Assembly: GCF_017652985.1 (NCBI RefSeq) | Contig: NZ_JAGGDJ010000024.1 | Location: 1 to 64,000, forward strand | From: Paenibacillus artemisiicola | GTDB taxonomy: Bacteria; Bacillota; Bacilli; Paenibacillales; Paenibacillaceae | Direction of reading: 5' to 3' | DNA: 64,000 nt | The notes under the pieces: generated by a model | The model's database searches: none | What the model was told of the DNA's origin: nothing | Seen by the model: the letters and a program-made list of their open reading frames with translations, nothing else | In this document: piece after piece, positions 24,753 to 33,590 of the stretch | How the letters are laid out: the number at the start of each line of letters is the position of its first letter | How positions within the stretch are numbered: the first letter of the stretch is position 1 | Position numbers and translations under genes: made by a program

Positions 24753-25194
24753 AATCGTCTTCGTCTTCTTCCGTCTCGCCGGCTTCGTACGTGCAGCGGA
24801 ACCGCTCCGTACCGGGGTATTTCTCGCCGAGGCTCACCACCGTGAACCGGCTGCTCCGGTAGAAGTCGGCGGCGTCCTCGTCGGTCTCGGCCACGAGCGC
24901 CGTCGGCTTTTCCAATTCCAGCAGCTCCAGGATCATCCCTCTGCCGTAGCCCTTGTACCGCTCCTCGGGCGTCACCGCGATATGATCGATCTCGACCGCG
25001 CCGCCGTCGATCCGGTGGTAGCCGATGAGGCCGATGACGTCGCCCTCCGATTCGTAACCGAGCAGCGTGTGCCCGGAGCCGTCCTTATAGAGCTCGACCG
25101 CCCGCCGGAGATGCTCCGGATCGGGAAACACCGACCATTCCAGCAGCTCCCGGATGGCTTCTTCGTCCAGCCGCGATGCGATGTTCACTAACAT
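24751..25194 (-). CDS. GNAT-family N-acetyltransferase
   Basis: 147 residues with the GNAT fold: VIGLIGYHRIDGGAVEIDHIAV (beta4) followed by the acetyl-CoA loop in EERYKGYGRGMI, and a YRSSRFTVV C-terminal strand. The end is very acidic (EAGETEEDEDD). The start at 25194 (MLVNIASRLDEE) gives a normal domain length; an in-frame ATG at 25230 would add 12 residues. It acetylates an unknown amine. Confidence 0.85.
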   Translation of the reverse strand: MLVNIASRLDEEAIRELLEWSVFPDPEHLRRAVELYKDGSGHTLLGYESEGDVIGLIGYHRIDGGAVEIDHIAVTPEERYKGYGRGMILELLELEKPTALVAETDEDAADFYRSSRFTVVSLGEKYPGTERFRCTYEAGETEEDEDD

Positions 25195-25256
25195 GCGTAA
25201 GACCGCCTTTGCTTGGTTTCTCTGGGCCATTATAGCATAATCGTCCGTTCCTTCGC

Positions 25257-26765
25257 TTACTTGGCGGCCGGCCGCTCGATCCCGTCGATGACCCACGCGC
25301 CGTCCGATCGCGCGAGATGGAATTCAAGCCGGTACGTACGCCGGTCGTCCTTGGCATAAGCCACGTTCGCGGTGGCATCCGTCTTGCCGTCGCCCTGCAC
25401 CTGAACGTCGAACGGGTCCTCCGCGAGCGCGGCCGAGCCGCTGAATGCCTGCAGCCAAGCGCCGCCGACGAGCTCCGTCTGCGCCTTCGAGCAGGCCGGG
25501 CACAACGCCTCCAGCCGCCGGTCCACCTCGGGGGCGTCTTCGAAACCGGCCAGCGCCCGCAAGGACAAATACTGCGTCACGGCGCTCTCGGCATCCGCCG
25601 GGTAGTCCGGGAGCGCCACGATCGTGCCCGTATGCACGAAAGCGCCGCGCTGAAGGGAGTACGTGCGCGTCACGTCGTAGAACAGCACGTCGTAGCTGGT
25701 CCGGTGCTGTACGTAGCCGTCGTAATCGCCGTTCTGGTCCGCGTCGATCAGCGCGTCCTCGCCGACGCCGGTCGGGGAGGCGCTGCTCACGAGCCGGATC
25801 GGTTTTTTGCCCGGAAGGGCGATCAATTCGAAGCCTTCCAGCGAGACGCCGTTCGTCAGCTTGGTCTCCACGACGGGCGATTTCCGGTCCGACAGCCGCA
25901 CGAGCTCGATCTCGTAGACGCCGTAGCCGGTGCCTTCCGCCAGATTGCTTCCGAGCTGCGCGACGCCGCGTTCCCCCTGCTTCAGCACGTAGATTTCGCT
26001 ATACAACCCGTCTCCGTCCCGGGTGTTCTTCACGCCCAGCACCGCTTCCGATTCGCCGTCTCCGTTCAGGTCCGTCTCCACGAAGAAGCCGATCGCGCTC
26101 CCGTCCTGCAGCGGGTGGCGCTCCGCCATGAAGTCGAGGTACGCCTGCGGCACCTTCGGCCCGGTCTGCGGCGCGTCCGCCATGGCTTCGGGGTAATCGA
26201 CGCCGTTGACCTTCACCCCGGTCACCGTCTTCGCGGCCGCGTCGCAGACGACCTCGACCGTCACGCCGTCCTGCCCGTTCACGAGCTTGAAGTCCCAATA
26301 CCCGTTCGCATGGGCAAGCTCCCGCATCAGGCGCCATAGCGAAGCATGGTCCGCCAGATCCTTCTCGCCGGGATAGCTGACGTAAAAGGCCGGGTAAGCC
26401 GCGTCCCGCGTCAGCTCGACCTTGGTGACGAAGAACGGCGCATCCTGCAGGATCGCCTTGGCCGGATGATTCCAGCCGGCGATGTCGGTGATCGTCAGCG
26501 TCCCGTCGGCCGAGGCGGCGCCGGCCGCGCCGTTCCCTTCGGCCGGGTCGGACGCCGGACCGTCCGCGCCGCCGAGCGGAGTCGAGCGGGCGTCGGCATC
26601 GCCGGAGCCCGCATCTCCCGTTCCGACAGACGTATCGATCGGCGTTTTCGCGCCGTCGCCCGGCGTCCCGGCGCCGGGTTCGTTCGCGCCGCTGCAGGCG
26701 GCGAGCATAAGTTGGGCAACCATCAGACCTAGCAGCGGAACAAGCCGCCATCGTAATGTTCGCAT
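25257..26765 (-). CDS. Lipoprotein of unknown function
   Basis: 502 residues. A type II signal peptide ends in LMLAAC, so the protein is lipid-anchored on the cell surface, and a Gly/Ala/Pro/Thr-rich spacer (~25-85) follows. The middle contains aspartate-rich loops like calcium-binding or FG-GAP/VCBS segments (ETDLNGDGESEAVLG, DADQNGDYDGY). The last ~100 residues resemble an NTF2-like module (YRLEFHLARSDGAWVIDGIE). I recognise no named family. GGGGGAA precedes the ATG. Confidence 0.75.
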   Translation of the reverse strand: MRTLRWRLVPLLGLMVAQLMLAACSGANEPGAGTPGDGAKTPIDTSVGTGDAGSGDADARSTPLGGADGPASDPAEGNGAAGAASADGTLTITDIAGWNHPAKAILQDAPFFVTKVELTRDAAYPAFYVSYPGEKDLADHASLWRLMRELAHANGYWDFKLVNGQDGVTVEVVCDAAAKTVTGVKVNGVDYPEAMADAPQTGPKVPQAYLDFMAERHPLQDGSAIGFFVETDLNGDGESEAVLGVKNTRDGDGLYSEIYVLKQGERGVAQLGSNLAEGTGYGVYEIELVRLSDRKSPVVETKLTNGVSLEGFELIALPGKKPIRLVSSASPTGVGEDALIDADQNGDYDGYVQHRTSYDVLFYDVTRTYSLQRGAFVHTGTIVALPDYPADAESAVTQYLSLRALAGFEDAPEVDRRLEALCPACSKAQTELVGGAWLQAFSGSAALAEDPFDVQVQGDGKTDATANVAYAKDDRRTYRLEFHLARSDGAWVIDGIERPAAK

Positions 26766-26842
26766 AGATTCCCCCGGCGCTTTTTTTGCCTAATTATACC
26801 ACGCGCCGGCGAAGCCCCGCGGCCTTTCGGGCCCGCGCGCGC

Positions 26843-26872
26843 AAAAAAAATTCCGAGGCGCCGGCCTCGGAA
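26843..26872 (-). terminator. Terminator of the GH140-like gene
   Basis: TTCCGAGGC and GCCTCGGAA form a 9-bp stem followed by eight T on the reverse strand, 85 bases after the stop at 26957. Confidence 0.85.
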
Positions 26873-26956
26873 CGTTCTTCACGCTTGCCTGGCAGGGCCG
26901 GAAATTAGCGGGATGCTTCCCTGCCGCTTCGCGACTGACCGCGGGACAGGTCCGCG

Positions 26957-28273
26957 CTAGACGGCGTCCAGCACGAGCACCCAATCGCTGCCCCTTCCCG
27001 CTTGCGGCGGCAGAAACGTCGCTTCGCCCGCGTTCGGGAACCGGCCGATCGCCGTCGTTTCGCCCGTGCGCGGATCGAACCAGGAGGCGTCGACTTCCTC
27101 GCCGGCGATCCGGCCCATTGCCGCGCGCAGCGCGAGACCGTTCGGGGAATACAGGAACGCGTGCCGCTCGCCCCTCGCCGCGACCGCATGATTGGCGCCT
27201 TCTTCGTTGGCGGCGAGCAAGCTTTGGTCCGGCACCCGCTCCAGCATCGGGCGGGACTCCGCAAGCGTGCGCACATGCCGCATCTGCGCCGCGCCGGGAC
27301 GCAGGATCGCCTGCTTCCACGTCATGATGAACGTGCTCGTCGGCTCCGTATTCAGCGACCAGACGCAATGGTGCCCGTACGTGATGCCGAAGCCGCCGGC
27401 CAGCACCCCGTAATACGCGGCCTTGCGCACGTCCGCCTCGTCGAAATAGCCGTTAACGGGGTTAAAGCCCCGCGGATGGTCCTCGTAGCAGGGCTCCGCC
27501 TCGAGCATCGGCTTGACCGGCGTCCGCGCGTAGTCGGCCGCCACGAGCTTGTAGTTGGTTTGCTCGCCGAGGCCGTGGCTGGATTGAATCATGTTGAAGT
27601 CGAGCCACGGCTCGCCATGCACGTGATGGGAGGAAGAGTGTCCGCCCATCGGATGGAACGTCCGGAGATGGCGGTTGCCGTCGCCTTCCGCGAGCCCTTC
27701 GGCCATGGCGTTCACGATCTCGAAATGGCGCCGCTGCGTCAGCGCCCGGTCCCCGCCGAGCACCCAAATCACGTTCGACCGCTCGCGGTAGCGCTCGCCG
27801 AGCCACCGGCCGTAGGTCCGCGCGTTGTCCGGCGCGAAGATGTCCGGTCCCTCGCCCCAGGCGATATGGTACTTATCCCCCCAGGTCGGCAGCAGCGCGA
27901 TATACAGGCCGAGCTCCGCCGCCTTGTCCACGACGTAATCGACATGATCCCAATACGAATAGCCGCCCGGCTCCGCGCCCGTATCGGGCGTCGACGGATC
28001 GAAGGCGCCGTTCGCCGACCGGAGCAACGGCACCCTGCCGTACGCGTTGGGCTTCGTCAAGCCTCCGAATTCCGCGAGGCCGACGGCTTGAATGACCGTA
28101 TAGCCCCGTTCCGCGCGATTGCGCAAATAATGGTCCGCTTCCTCGCGCGTGGACCGGTGGAACAGCTCCCACGCCGTATCGCCGAGCCAGAAGAACGGCG
28201 CGCCGTCCTCCGTCACGAGATAACGCCGGTTCTCGCTCACCTTCAATCTTGGCAAAGCCGCGTTCGTCGACAT
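26957..28273 (-). CDS. DUF4038 glycoside hydrolase (GH140, apiosidase-like)
   Basis: 438 residues, no signal peptide. The N-terminus (KVSENRRYLVTEDGAPFFWL, then GDTAWELFHR) is the DUF4038 signature. The barrel continues with GYTVIQAV, YIALLPTWGDKY, NVIWVLGGD and KPMLEAEPCYE, where acidic residues at strand ends are candidate catalytic Asp and Glu. The C-terminal ~90 residues (AFLYSPNGLALRAAMGRIAG) are the small beta domain found in these enzymes. Characterised relatives release apiose from rhamnogalacturonan II; the exact activity here is inferred. GGAGGAGAAGCG sets the ATG at 28273. Confidence 0.85.
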   Translation of the reverse strand: MSTNAALPRLKVSENRRYLVTEDGAPFFWLGDTAWELFHRSTREEADHYLRNRAERGYTVIQAVGLAEFGGLTKPNAYGRVPLLRSANGAFDPSTPDTGAEPGGYSYWDHVDYVVDKAAELGLYIALLPTWGDKYHIAWGEGPDIFAPDNARTYGRWLGERYRERSNVIWVLGGDRALTQRRHFEIVNAMAEGLAEGDGNRHLRTFHPMGGHSSSHHVHGEPWLDFNMIQSSHGLGEQTNYKLVAADYARTPVKPMLEAEPCYEDHPRGFNPVNGYFDEADVRKAAYYGVLAGGFGITYGHHCVWSLNTEPTSTFIMTWKQAILRPGAAQMRHVRTLAESRPMLERVPDQSLLAANEEGANHAVAARGERHAFLYSPNGLALRAAMGRIAGEEVDASWFDPRTGETTAIGRFPNAGEATFLPPQAGRGSDWVLVLDAV

Positions 28274-28413
28274 TCGCTTCTCCTCCGCGCATTCAAAATG
28301 GTTCAACCCCGCCATAAACCGTTTCACTTCGCAATATAGCACGGCAAGTAAGCGCTGTCCATTCTAAATATACGCGTTGTATACAATCGATCCGCGACCC
28401 GTGGGCCAAACGC

Positions 28414-28446
28414 AAAAAAGCCCGCGCGTCTAGGACGCTCGGGCTT
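28414..28446 (-). terminator. Terminator of the SLH/IPT protein gene
   Basis: AAGCCCG-rich stem with one mismatch around a CTAGA loop and a TTTTTT tail on the reverse strand. About 60 bases past the stop at 28506. Confidence 0.8.
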
Positions 28447-28505
28447 CCGCGCTTCAATCGCGGACAGAATCGATAGCTAATAATCGCGGATTCATTGGCT
28501 GAGCA

Positions 28506-31500
28506 TTAAGGTTCCGCTATATACGTGAAGGCATCGGAGACGGTGGATGAACCGCCTTCTCCCATCACGATGACATCAACGAATCCCGGAGCGCTAGCCG
28601 GCGTTACGAGCGTAATCTGGGTATCCGAATTGATTGTAAACGGAACCTTCTCGCCTCCGAACCAAACCTCCGTAGTGTGTGCAAAGCCGGAGCCCGTAAT
28701 GACTACCGCCGTACCGCCAGTAACCGGGCCGGCCGTCGGGCTAATTTGAATGATATTAGGCATCGCCGCGTACGTATACGAACCGGTTAACGTCCCCGAA
28801 CCGCCGTAAGTCGTAACCGTTACGTCAACCGGAGCGCCTGCCATGCCTGCCGGTACAATGACATTGAGCTGCGTGGGCGAGATAGGCGTGTAGTCGTAAA
28901 CCGATACGCCGCCGAACGTAACGCCGGTCGTCCAATACAACCCGCTTCCCGTGATGGTCACGGTATTGCCGCCGCTGTCCGGACCGATAGGTTTGCTAAT
29001 GCTCGTTACCGTTGGGGCGGCGACGTACGTAAAGCCTCCGATTACGGTTCCCATGCCGCCCGCCGTCGTGACCACTACATCTACCGCGCCCTCCATGCCA
29101 GCCGGTACGGTGGCCGAGATTTGCGTATCCGAGATGACCGTGAACGATACAGCCGCTTCGCCGCCGAAGGTAACCGATGCCGCGTCCGTAAGGCCGTTAC
29201 CCGCGATCGTTACGAGAGTGCCTCCCGCAACCGAACCATAAGCCGGACTAATAGCATTGACGACCGGCGTCGCAACAAACGTATATCCGGCAGTCGCCGT
29301 TGTCGATCCGCCAAACGAGGTTACCGTAACGTCCGCCGAACCGGTAAACCAAGAAGATGGTACGATGACTGTAAGCTGCGTGTCCGTCACGATTCCCGTA
29401 ATCGAGCCTGGCATGCCGTCGAACGTAACGGCCGTCGCGCCCGTAAAGCCGCTTCCGGAGATGGTTACGATATTGCCGCCGCTATCCGGTCCGGCTGCCG
29501 GACTGATGCTTGTAATCGACGGGACCCCGACATACGTAAAGCCGCCCGCCTTGGTTCCCGTGCCGCCGGACGTCGTGACCGCGAGATTCGCCGAACCCGG
29601 AGCCGCTGCCGGCGAAGTCGCCACGATCATCGTATCCGAAAACACGGCGAACGATATGGCCGGCATGCCGCCAAACGTGACGGCCGTCGCGCCCGTGAAC
29701 CCGGTGCCCGTAATCGTCACGCTCGTGCCGCCCGCTGTCGGACCGGCCGAAGGGCTGACGCTCGCAATCGTCGGCGCCGCCACGTACGTGTAACCCGCGG
29801 CCTTGGTCCCTGTACCGCCGATCGTCGTAACCGCGACGTTTGCCGAACCTGCCGAGCCTGCCGGGGCGGTAGCCACGATTTGCGTATTCGATACAAGGGT
29901 GAACCCGGTCGCAGCTGTGCCGCCAAACGTGACGGCCGTTGCGCCCGTAAACCCGGTGCCCGCAATCGTCACGATCGTTCCGCCTACTGTCGGACCGGCC
30001 GATGGGCTGACGCTCGCAATCGTCGGCGCAGCCACATACGTATACCCTGCGGCCGCCGTCGCCGTACCGCCGATCGTCGTAACCGTCACATCTACCGCGC
30101 CTGCCGTTCCTGCCGGAGCGACAGCCGTGATTTGCGTATTCGAGTCCACTTCGAACGAGGCAGCCGCCTCTCCGCCAAAGTTAACGGCCGTCGCGCCCGT
30201 AAACCCGGTGCCCGTAATCGTCACGCTCGTGCCGCCCGCTGCCGGACCGGCAGACGGGCTGACGCTGACCGTAGCCGGAGCCGCTACGTACGTAAAACCT
30301 CCGACCTTGGTTCCCGTGCCGCCGATCGTCGTGACCGCAACATTCGCCGCGCCTGCCGTTCCTGCCGGAACGGTTGCCGTGATTTGCGTATCCGATACGA
30401 TCGTATACCCCGTAACCGGCTCGCCGCCGAACGCAACGGCCGTTGCGCCCGTGAAACCGATGCCCGTGATCGTCACGCTCGTGCCGCCCGCTTCGGGGCC
30501 AACCGCCGGGCTAATGCCGGCAATCGCCGGAGCCGCTACGTACGTAAAGCCGCCGGTCTTGGTTCCCGTGCCGCCGACCTTCGTAACCGTGACGTCCGCC
30601 GCTCCCGCCGTGCCTGCCGGCGCGACTGCGGTGATTTGCGTATCCGAATCAACCGTGAACGAGGCAGCCGGCGCGTCTCCGAATGTAACGTCCGTCGCGT
30701 CCGTGAACCCGGTGCCCGCGAGCGTCACGCTCGTACCGCCCGCTGCCGGACCGGCCGCCGGGCTGACGCTCGCGACCGCCGGCTTCCGGACGATCGTCAC
30801 CGCGCTGCCGTCCGTCGTGGCTTCGACCGTCAACGAATAAATGCCCTGGGCGTTCTTCACGTTAATTTGGAAGGTTGCCGGCTCGCCCGTGACAGGGTCG
30901 CCGTCGTCAACCAAATGCGTTGCCGTATAGACGCTTCCGACATTCGTAAACGTATCCGGGTTGCTGCCGTTGATTTTAAAATTGTCGAGCTTCGTAACCG
31001 GAACGTCCGCCGTAAAGGTCAGCGTGATCGTATCGCCGATAGCCGCGACGCCCGGGCTTTCGTTGTTTGAAGCGATGCCGACGTTCGAGATGACCGGCGG
31101 AGCCGCCTGGTCGACGACGACCTCGCGCGTCGCTTCCGCGGCCGGATTGCCGGCGGTATCGCGAACGTTGTAGTGTACGACATACGTTCCGGCCGACGTC
31201 GTGTCGATGGAAGAGACCGGCTCGCCGTTCTTCGTGTACGTGACCGTCGCGCTCAAAGCCGAATCCTGATTGTCCGTCACCGTAACGCCCGCATCCGCAT
31301 AGTCGCTGCCGTATGCGACATGGACAGTCGCTTCGCCTTTCAGCGCGATTACCGGCGGCGTACGGTCCGGCGTGCTCGTCACCGGCGACGACGGACGCAC
31401 CAGATCCGAGCCCGCGCCGTTGTTGACGGCGCTCGTACCGCCGGCAATCGCGGCTCCGCCGCCTCCGGTCACGCCGGTCACGCCGGCCGCGACCGAAATG

Positions 31501-32786
31501 CTCGTTCCCGGCGTCGTGATTTTGGCATTCGCGCCGCCGGACTTAACCTCGACCTTCGCAACCTTGCCCGCGCCGGCAACCTCCGTGCCTTCGGCCGCGG
31601 TCGCGACCGCGCCGACCGTTCCCGCGACGTCCACCCGGGCGCCTGCGGCTTCCGCGTTCACGGTCACCGTATCCGCGCTCGAGTCTTCGTCGACGATGAC
31701 TCTCGAATGCTCGCCGCTGATGCTCACTTCCTTCATGGTCGCTTTCCGAGCGGTCACCGTGACTTCGGGCGCCGCGACCGCGATGCTGCCGACGGTCCCC
31801 TGCACGTTCACGTCGTCGGAGCCGTCGTCCACGTAGACGACTTCGACCCTCGCATCGTCCTGCACCTTCACGCTGACGACGCCGTCGATTCGGGACACGA
31901 TGACCCGCGATACGGATGAATTCCCTTTAATGATGACGGAATTCTCCCCGCCTCCGCGAACGACCATCCTGCCCGTGACGTTCACGTTATGCAGCGTGAT
32001 CTCGCCGTTGCCGACCCCGTCGCCGAGAATCAGATCGCCGTTCACCGTGACGTTATCCAGCATGACGCCCGGCGCGTTGATCAGGACGTTCCCCTGCGCA
32101 ACCTCCGTGACGACGCCTGCCGAACGGACGTATTGCTTAATCATGTTATCGAGCGTCTGCGCGAACTCCGCCCGCGTCATGCGCCCCTTCGGGTTTAATT
32201 TACCGTCTGCCCCGTGAACGTAACCGGCGTTCGCGATCGCATGGACGCTCCCTTTGGCCCAAGCGGACAGCTCGCCCGCGTCCGCGAACGCGACGTTCGA
32301 GGCCTCCGCCGGCTGCAGCTTGAATACGCGGGCGAGAATCGTGAACGCTTCTTCGCGCGTGACGGCATCCTTCGGCCGCATTTGGCCGTTCGAACCGCCG
32401 ACGGCGCCCATATGATAGGCGATCGCCATGTCCGGCGCGTACCAAGCCCCCGGCGCCACGTCCTCAAACGCGGCAAGATCCCCCTTCACGGAAGCGCCGA
32501 ACATCCGCACGACGATCGAGGCCATTTCCGCCCGCGTCAGTTGGGCATTGGGATTGATCTTGCCGTCCGCTCCCCGCAGCAGTCCGTTCGCGACCGCATG
32601 CTGCAGCGCGGACGTCGACCAATCGCTCGGCATATCCGCGAACGCTTGCGCCCCCGCGCCTTGCCCCGCCCCGGCCGCCCCGGCCGCGCCGGCCGCAACC
32701 GGCAGCGCGCCGAACAGCATGGACGCGGCGACGAGCATGCTCACGCCGCGAAGCGTCTTCTTCGTCCTTCGTAAACGCAATTCCAT
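28506..32786 (-). CDS. S-layer-homology surface protein with nine IPT/TIG repeats
   Basis: 1426 residues. A signal peptide (VSMLVAASMLFGALPVAAGA) is followed by three SLH domains at about 48-98, 105-155 and 167-217 (AFADMPSDWSTSALQHAV, AFEDVAPGAWYAPDMAIA, and a third ending RMTRAEFAQTLDNMI), which bind pyruvylated cell-wall polymer. Residues ~225-440 look like a beta-helix. A DUF5011-type Ig domain (~480-555) and nine IPT/TIG repeats of ~80 residues follow, each opening P-x-I-x-x-I/V-SP. Likely a wall-anchored adhesin or glycan-binding protein. GGGGAG is too close to the ATG at 32786; a TTG at 32780 would be well spaced. Confidence 0.92.
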   Translation of the reverse strand: MELRLRRTKKTLRGVSMLVAASMLFGALPVAAGAAGAAGAGQGAGAQAFADMPSDWSTSALQHAVANGLLRGADGKINPNAQLTRAEMASIVVRMFGASVKGDLAAFEDVAPGAWYAPDMAIAYHMGAVGGSNGQMRPKDAVTREEAFTILARVFKLQPAEASNVAFADAGELSAWAKGSVHAIANAGYVHGADGKLNPKGRMTRAEFAQTLDNMIKQYVRSAGVVTEVAQGNVLINAPGVMLDNVTVNGDLILGDGVGNGEITLHNVNVTGRMVVRGGGENSVIIKGNSSVSRVIVSRIDGVVSVKVQDDARVEVVYVDDGSDDVNVQGTVGSIAVAAPEVTVTARKATMKEVSISGEHSRVIVDEDSSADTVTVNAEAAGARVDVAGTVGAVATAAEGTEVAGAGKVAKVEVKSGGANAKITTPGTSISVAAGVTGVTGGGGAAIAGGTSAVNNGAGSDLVRPSSPVTSTPDRTPPVIALKGEATVHVAYGSDYADAGVTVTDNQDSALSATVTYTKNGEPVSSIDTTSAGTYVVHYNVRDTAGNPAAEATREVVVDQAAPPVISNVGIASNNESPGVAAIGDTITLTFTADVPVTKLDNFKINGSNPDTFTNVGSVYTATHLVDDGDPVTGEPATFQINVKNAQGIYSLTVEATTDGSAVTIVRKPAVASVSPAAGPAAGGTSVTLAGTGFTDATDVTFGDAPAASFTVDSDTQITAVAPAGTAGAADVTVTKVGGTGTKTGGFTYVAAPAIAGISPAVGPEAGGTSVTITGIGFTGATAVAFGGEPVTGYTIVSDTQITATVPAGTAGAANVAVTTIGGTGTKVGGFTYVAAPATVSVSPSAGPAAGGTSVTITGTGFTGATAVNFGGEAAASFEVDSNTQITAVAPAGTAGAVDVTVTTIGGTATAAAGYTYVAAPTIASVSPSAGPTVGGTIVTIAGTGFTGATAVTFGGTAATGFTLVSNTQIVATAPAGSAGSANVAVTTIGGTGTKAAGYTYVAAPTIASVSPSAGPTAGGTSVTITGTGFTGATAVTFGGMPAISFAVFSDTMIVATSPAAAPGSANLAVTTSGGTGTKAGGFTYVGVPSITSISPAAGPDSGGNIVTISGSGFTGATAVTFDGMPGSITGIVTDTQLTVIVPSSWFTGSADVTVTSFGGSTTATAGYTFVATPVVNAISPAYGSVAGGTLVTIAGNGLTDAASVTFGGEAAVSFTVISDTQISATVPAGMEGAVDVVVTTAGGMGTVIGGFTYVAAPTVTSISKPIGPDSGGNTVTITGSGLYWTTGVTFGGVSVYDYTPISPTQLNVIVPAGMAGAPVDVTVTTYGGSGTLTGSYTYAAMPNIIQISPTAGPVTGGTAVVITGSGFAHTTEVWFGGEKVPFTINSDTQITLVTPASAPGFVDVIVMGEGGSSTVSDAFTYIAEP
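28515..30790 (-). repeat. Tandem ~245-bp coding repeats (IPT/TIG array)
   Basis: Nine units encode the IPT/TIG domains. The repeats in roughly 29500-30780 are very alike at DNA level, sharing blocks such as GTCACGCTCGTGCCGCC and GCAACGGCCGTTGCGCCCGT. The three nearest the C-terminus are more diverged. This pattern favours recombination-driven change in repeat number. Confidence 0.85.
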
Positions 32787-32877
32787 TCTCCCCTTTTCTG
32801 TAAACCGAGTCCGCGGAAAACCGTCAAAACAAAACTTTCACGTTCTGACAAAATTCAGCAAAATTCTCCGTTTCCCT

Positions 32878-32906
32878 AGTATAGTTCCAGCGACACTAGT
32901 CCGCAA
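32878..32906 (-). promoter_or_regulatory. Promoter of the SLH protein gene
   Basis: On the reverse strand TTGCGG (32906-32901) and TATACT (32883-32878) are 17 bases apart. An inverted CTAGT/ACTAG pair brackets the spacer. A 90-base leader separates it from the start codon. From here to 33118 I see no gene. Confidence 0.55.
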
Positions 32907-33118
32907 TGCCTATTTTCATAGATTTACCAAGACCGGGGACGCAAAGGCGGCTTCGCGAAGAGGGAAGCAGGCTTGGAGAATGCCGCCGCATCGACGACAG
33001 ACGACCCCCGCCAGAAGCGCAGACAAAAAGCCCCGACGCGCCGGCCGTCCGCCGATCTCGTCGAGGCTTTTCCGTTACAACGCAAGGACCGGCCGCACTC
33101 CTGGAAGCGATGCCGCCC

Positions 33119-33385
33119 TTATTCCCCTGCCGCCGTCAACTGCTTGCGGCCGACGATGACCCTGTCTGACGCGGGGCAGGCTCGCGATCTGACGGTCGTA
33201 GACGCTCCGGTCGTAACCGATGACGACCGTGCCCGGTCTTTGCCGAGCGGCTCTCCATAGACAGAGCGGTCCGGACGAATGGTTCGGCTTCGCGGCGATA
33301 TCCGCCATGGCTGCGTCGTACCGCGCGACGGCTTCGTCGGACGCGCCATATTTTCTTGCCAGTCTTAAAGCACGACATAATCTTC
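33119..33385 (-). pseudogene. Frameshifted remnant of an unrecognised gene
   Basis: On the reverse strand protein-like text jumps between frames: LRLARKYGASDEAVARYDAA and MADIAAKPNHSSGP in one, SVYGEPLGKDRA in a second, VVIGYDRSVYDRQIASLP back in the first, and ASDRVIVGRKQLTAAGE ending at a stop (33119) in the second. This is what several small indels in a once-continuous gene would produce. No start or ribosome site is visible, and I do not recognise the family. It could also be chance, as GC-rich DNA often has long open frames. Confidence 0.4.
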
Positions 33386-33387
33386 AT

Positions 33388-33431
33388 AAAAAAGAACCGG
33401 CCGGGCACGTAACGTGCCTCGGCCGGTTCTT
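33388..33431 (-). terminator. Terminator of the oxidoreductase/isomerase operon
   Basis: AAGAACCGGCC..GCACGT pairs with ACGTGC..GGCCGGTTCTT, nearly 19 bp with one mismatch, and TTTTTTATG follows on the reverse strand. It sits 160 bases past the stop at 33591. Nothing else is seen in 33432-33590. Confidence 0.85.
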
Positions 33432-33590
33432 CGCCCAATCTCGGAGCAGGACCGGGTGCTGCATGACGTTGCGCCGAGCACGGCGGACCGGCTTCGACAG
33501 CCGGCCGCCTCGCCGGCATCTGCCGGCAAGACCTGCCCGCCAGCCGATCGGCCTGCCCTGACCAGATGGCGCCCCGATCCGCGCCGCGCG

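Noticed and set aside
28515..30790. Non-coding satellite DNA
   Set aside because: The periodicity is explained by IPT/TIG domains in one continuous reading frame.
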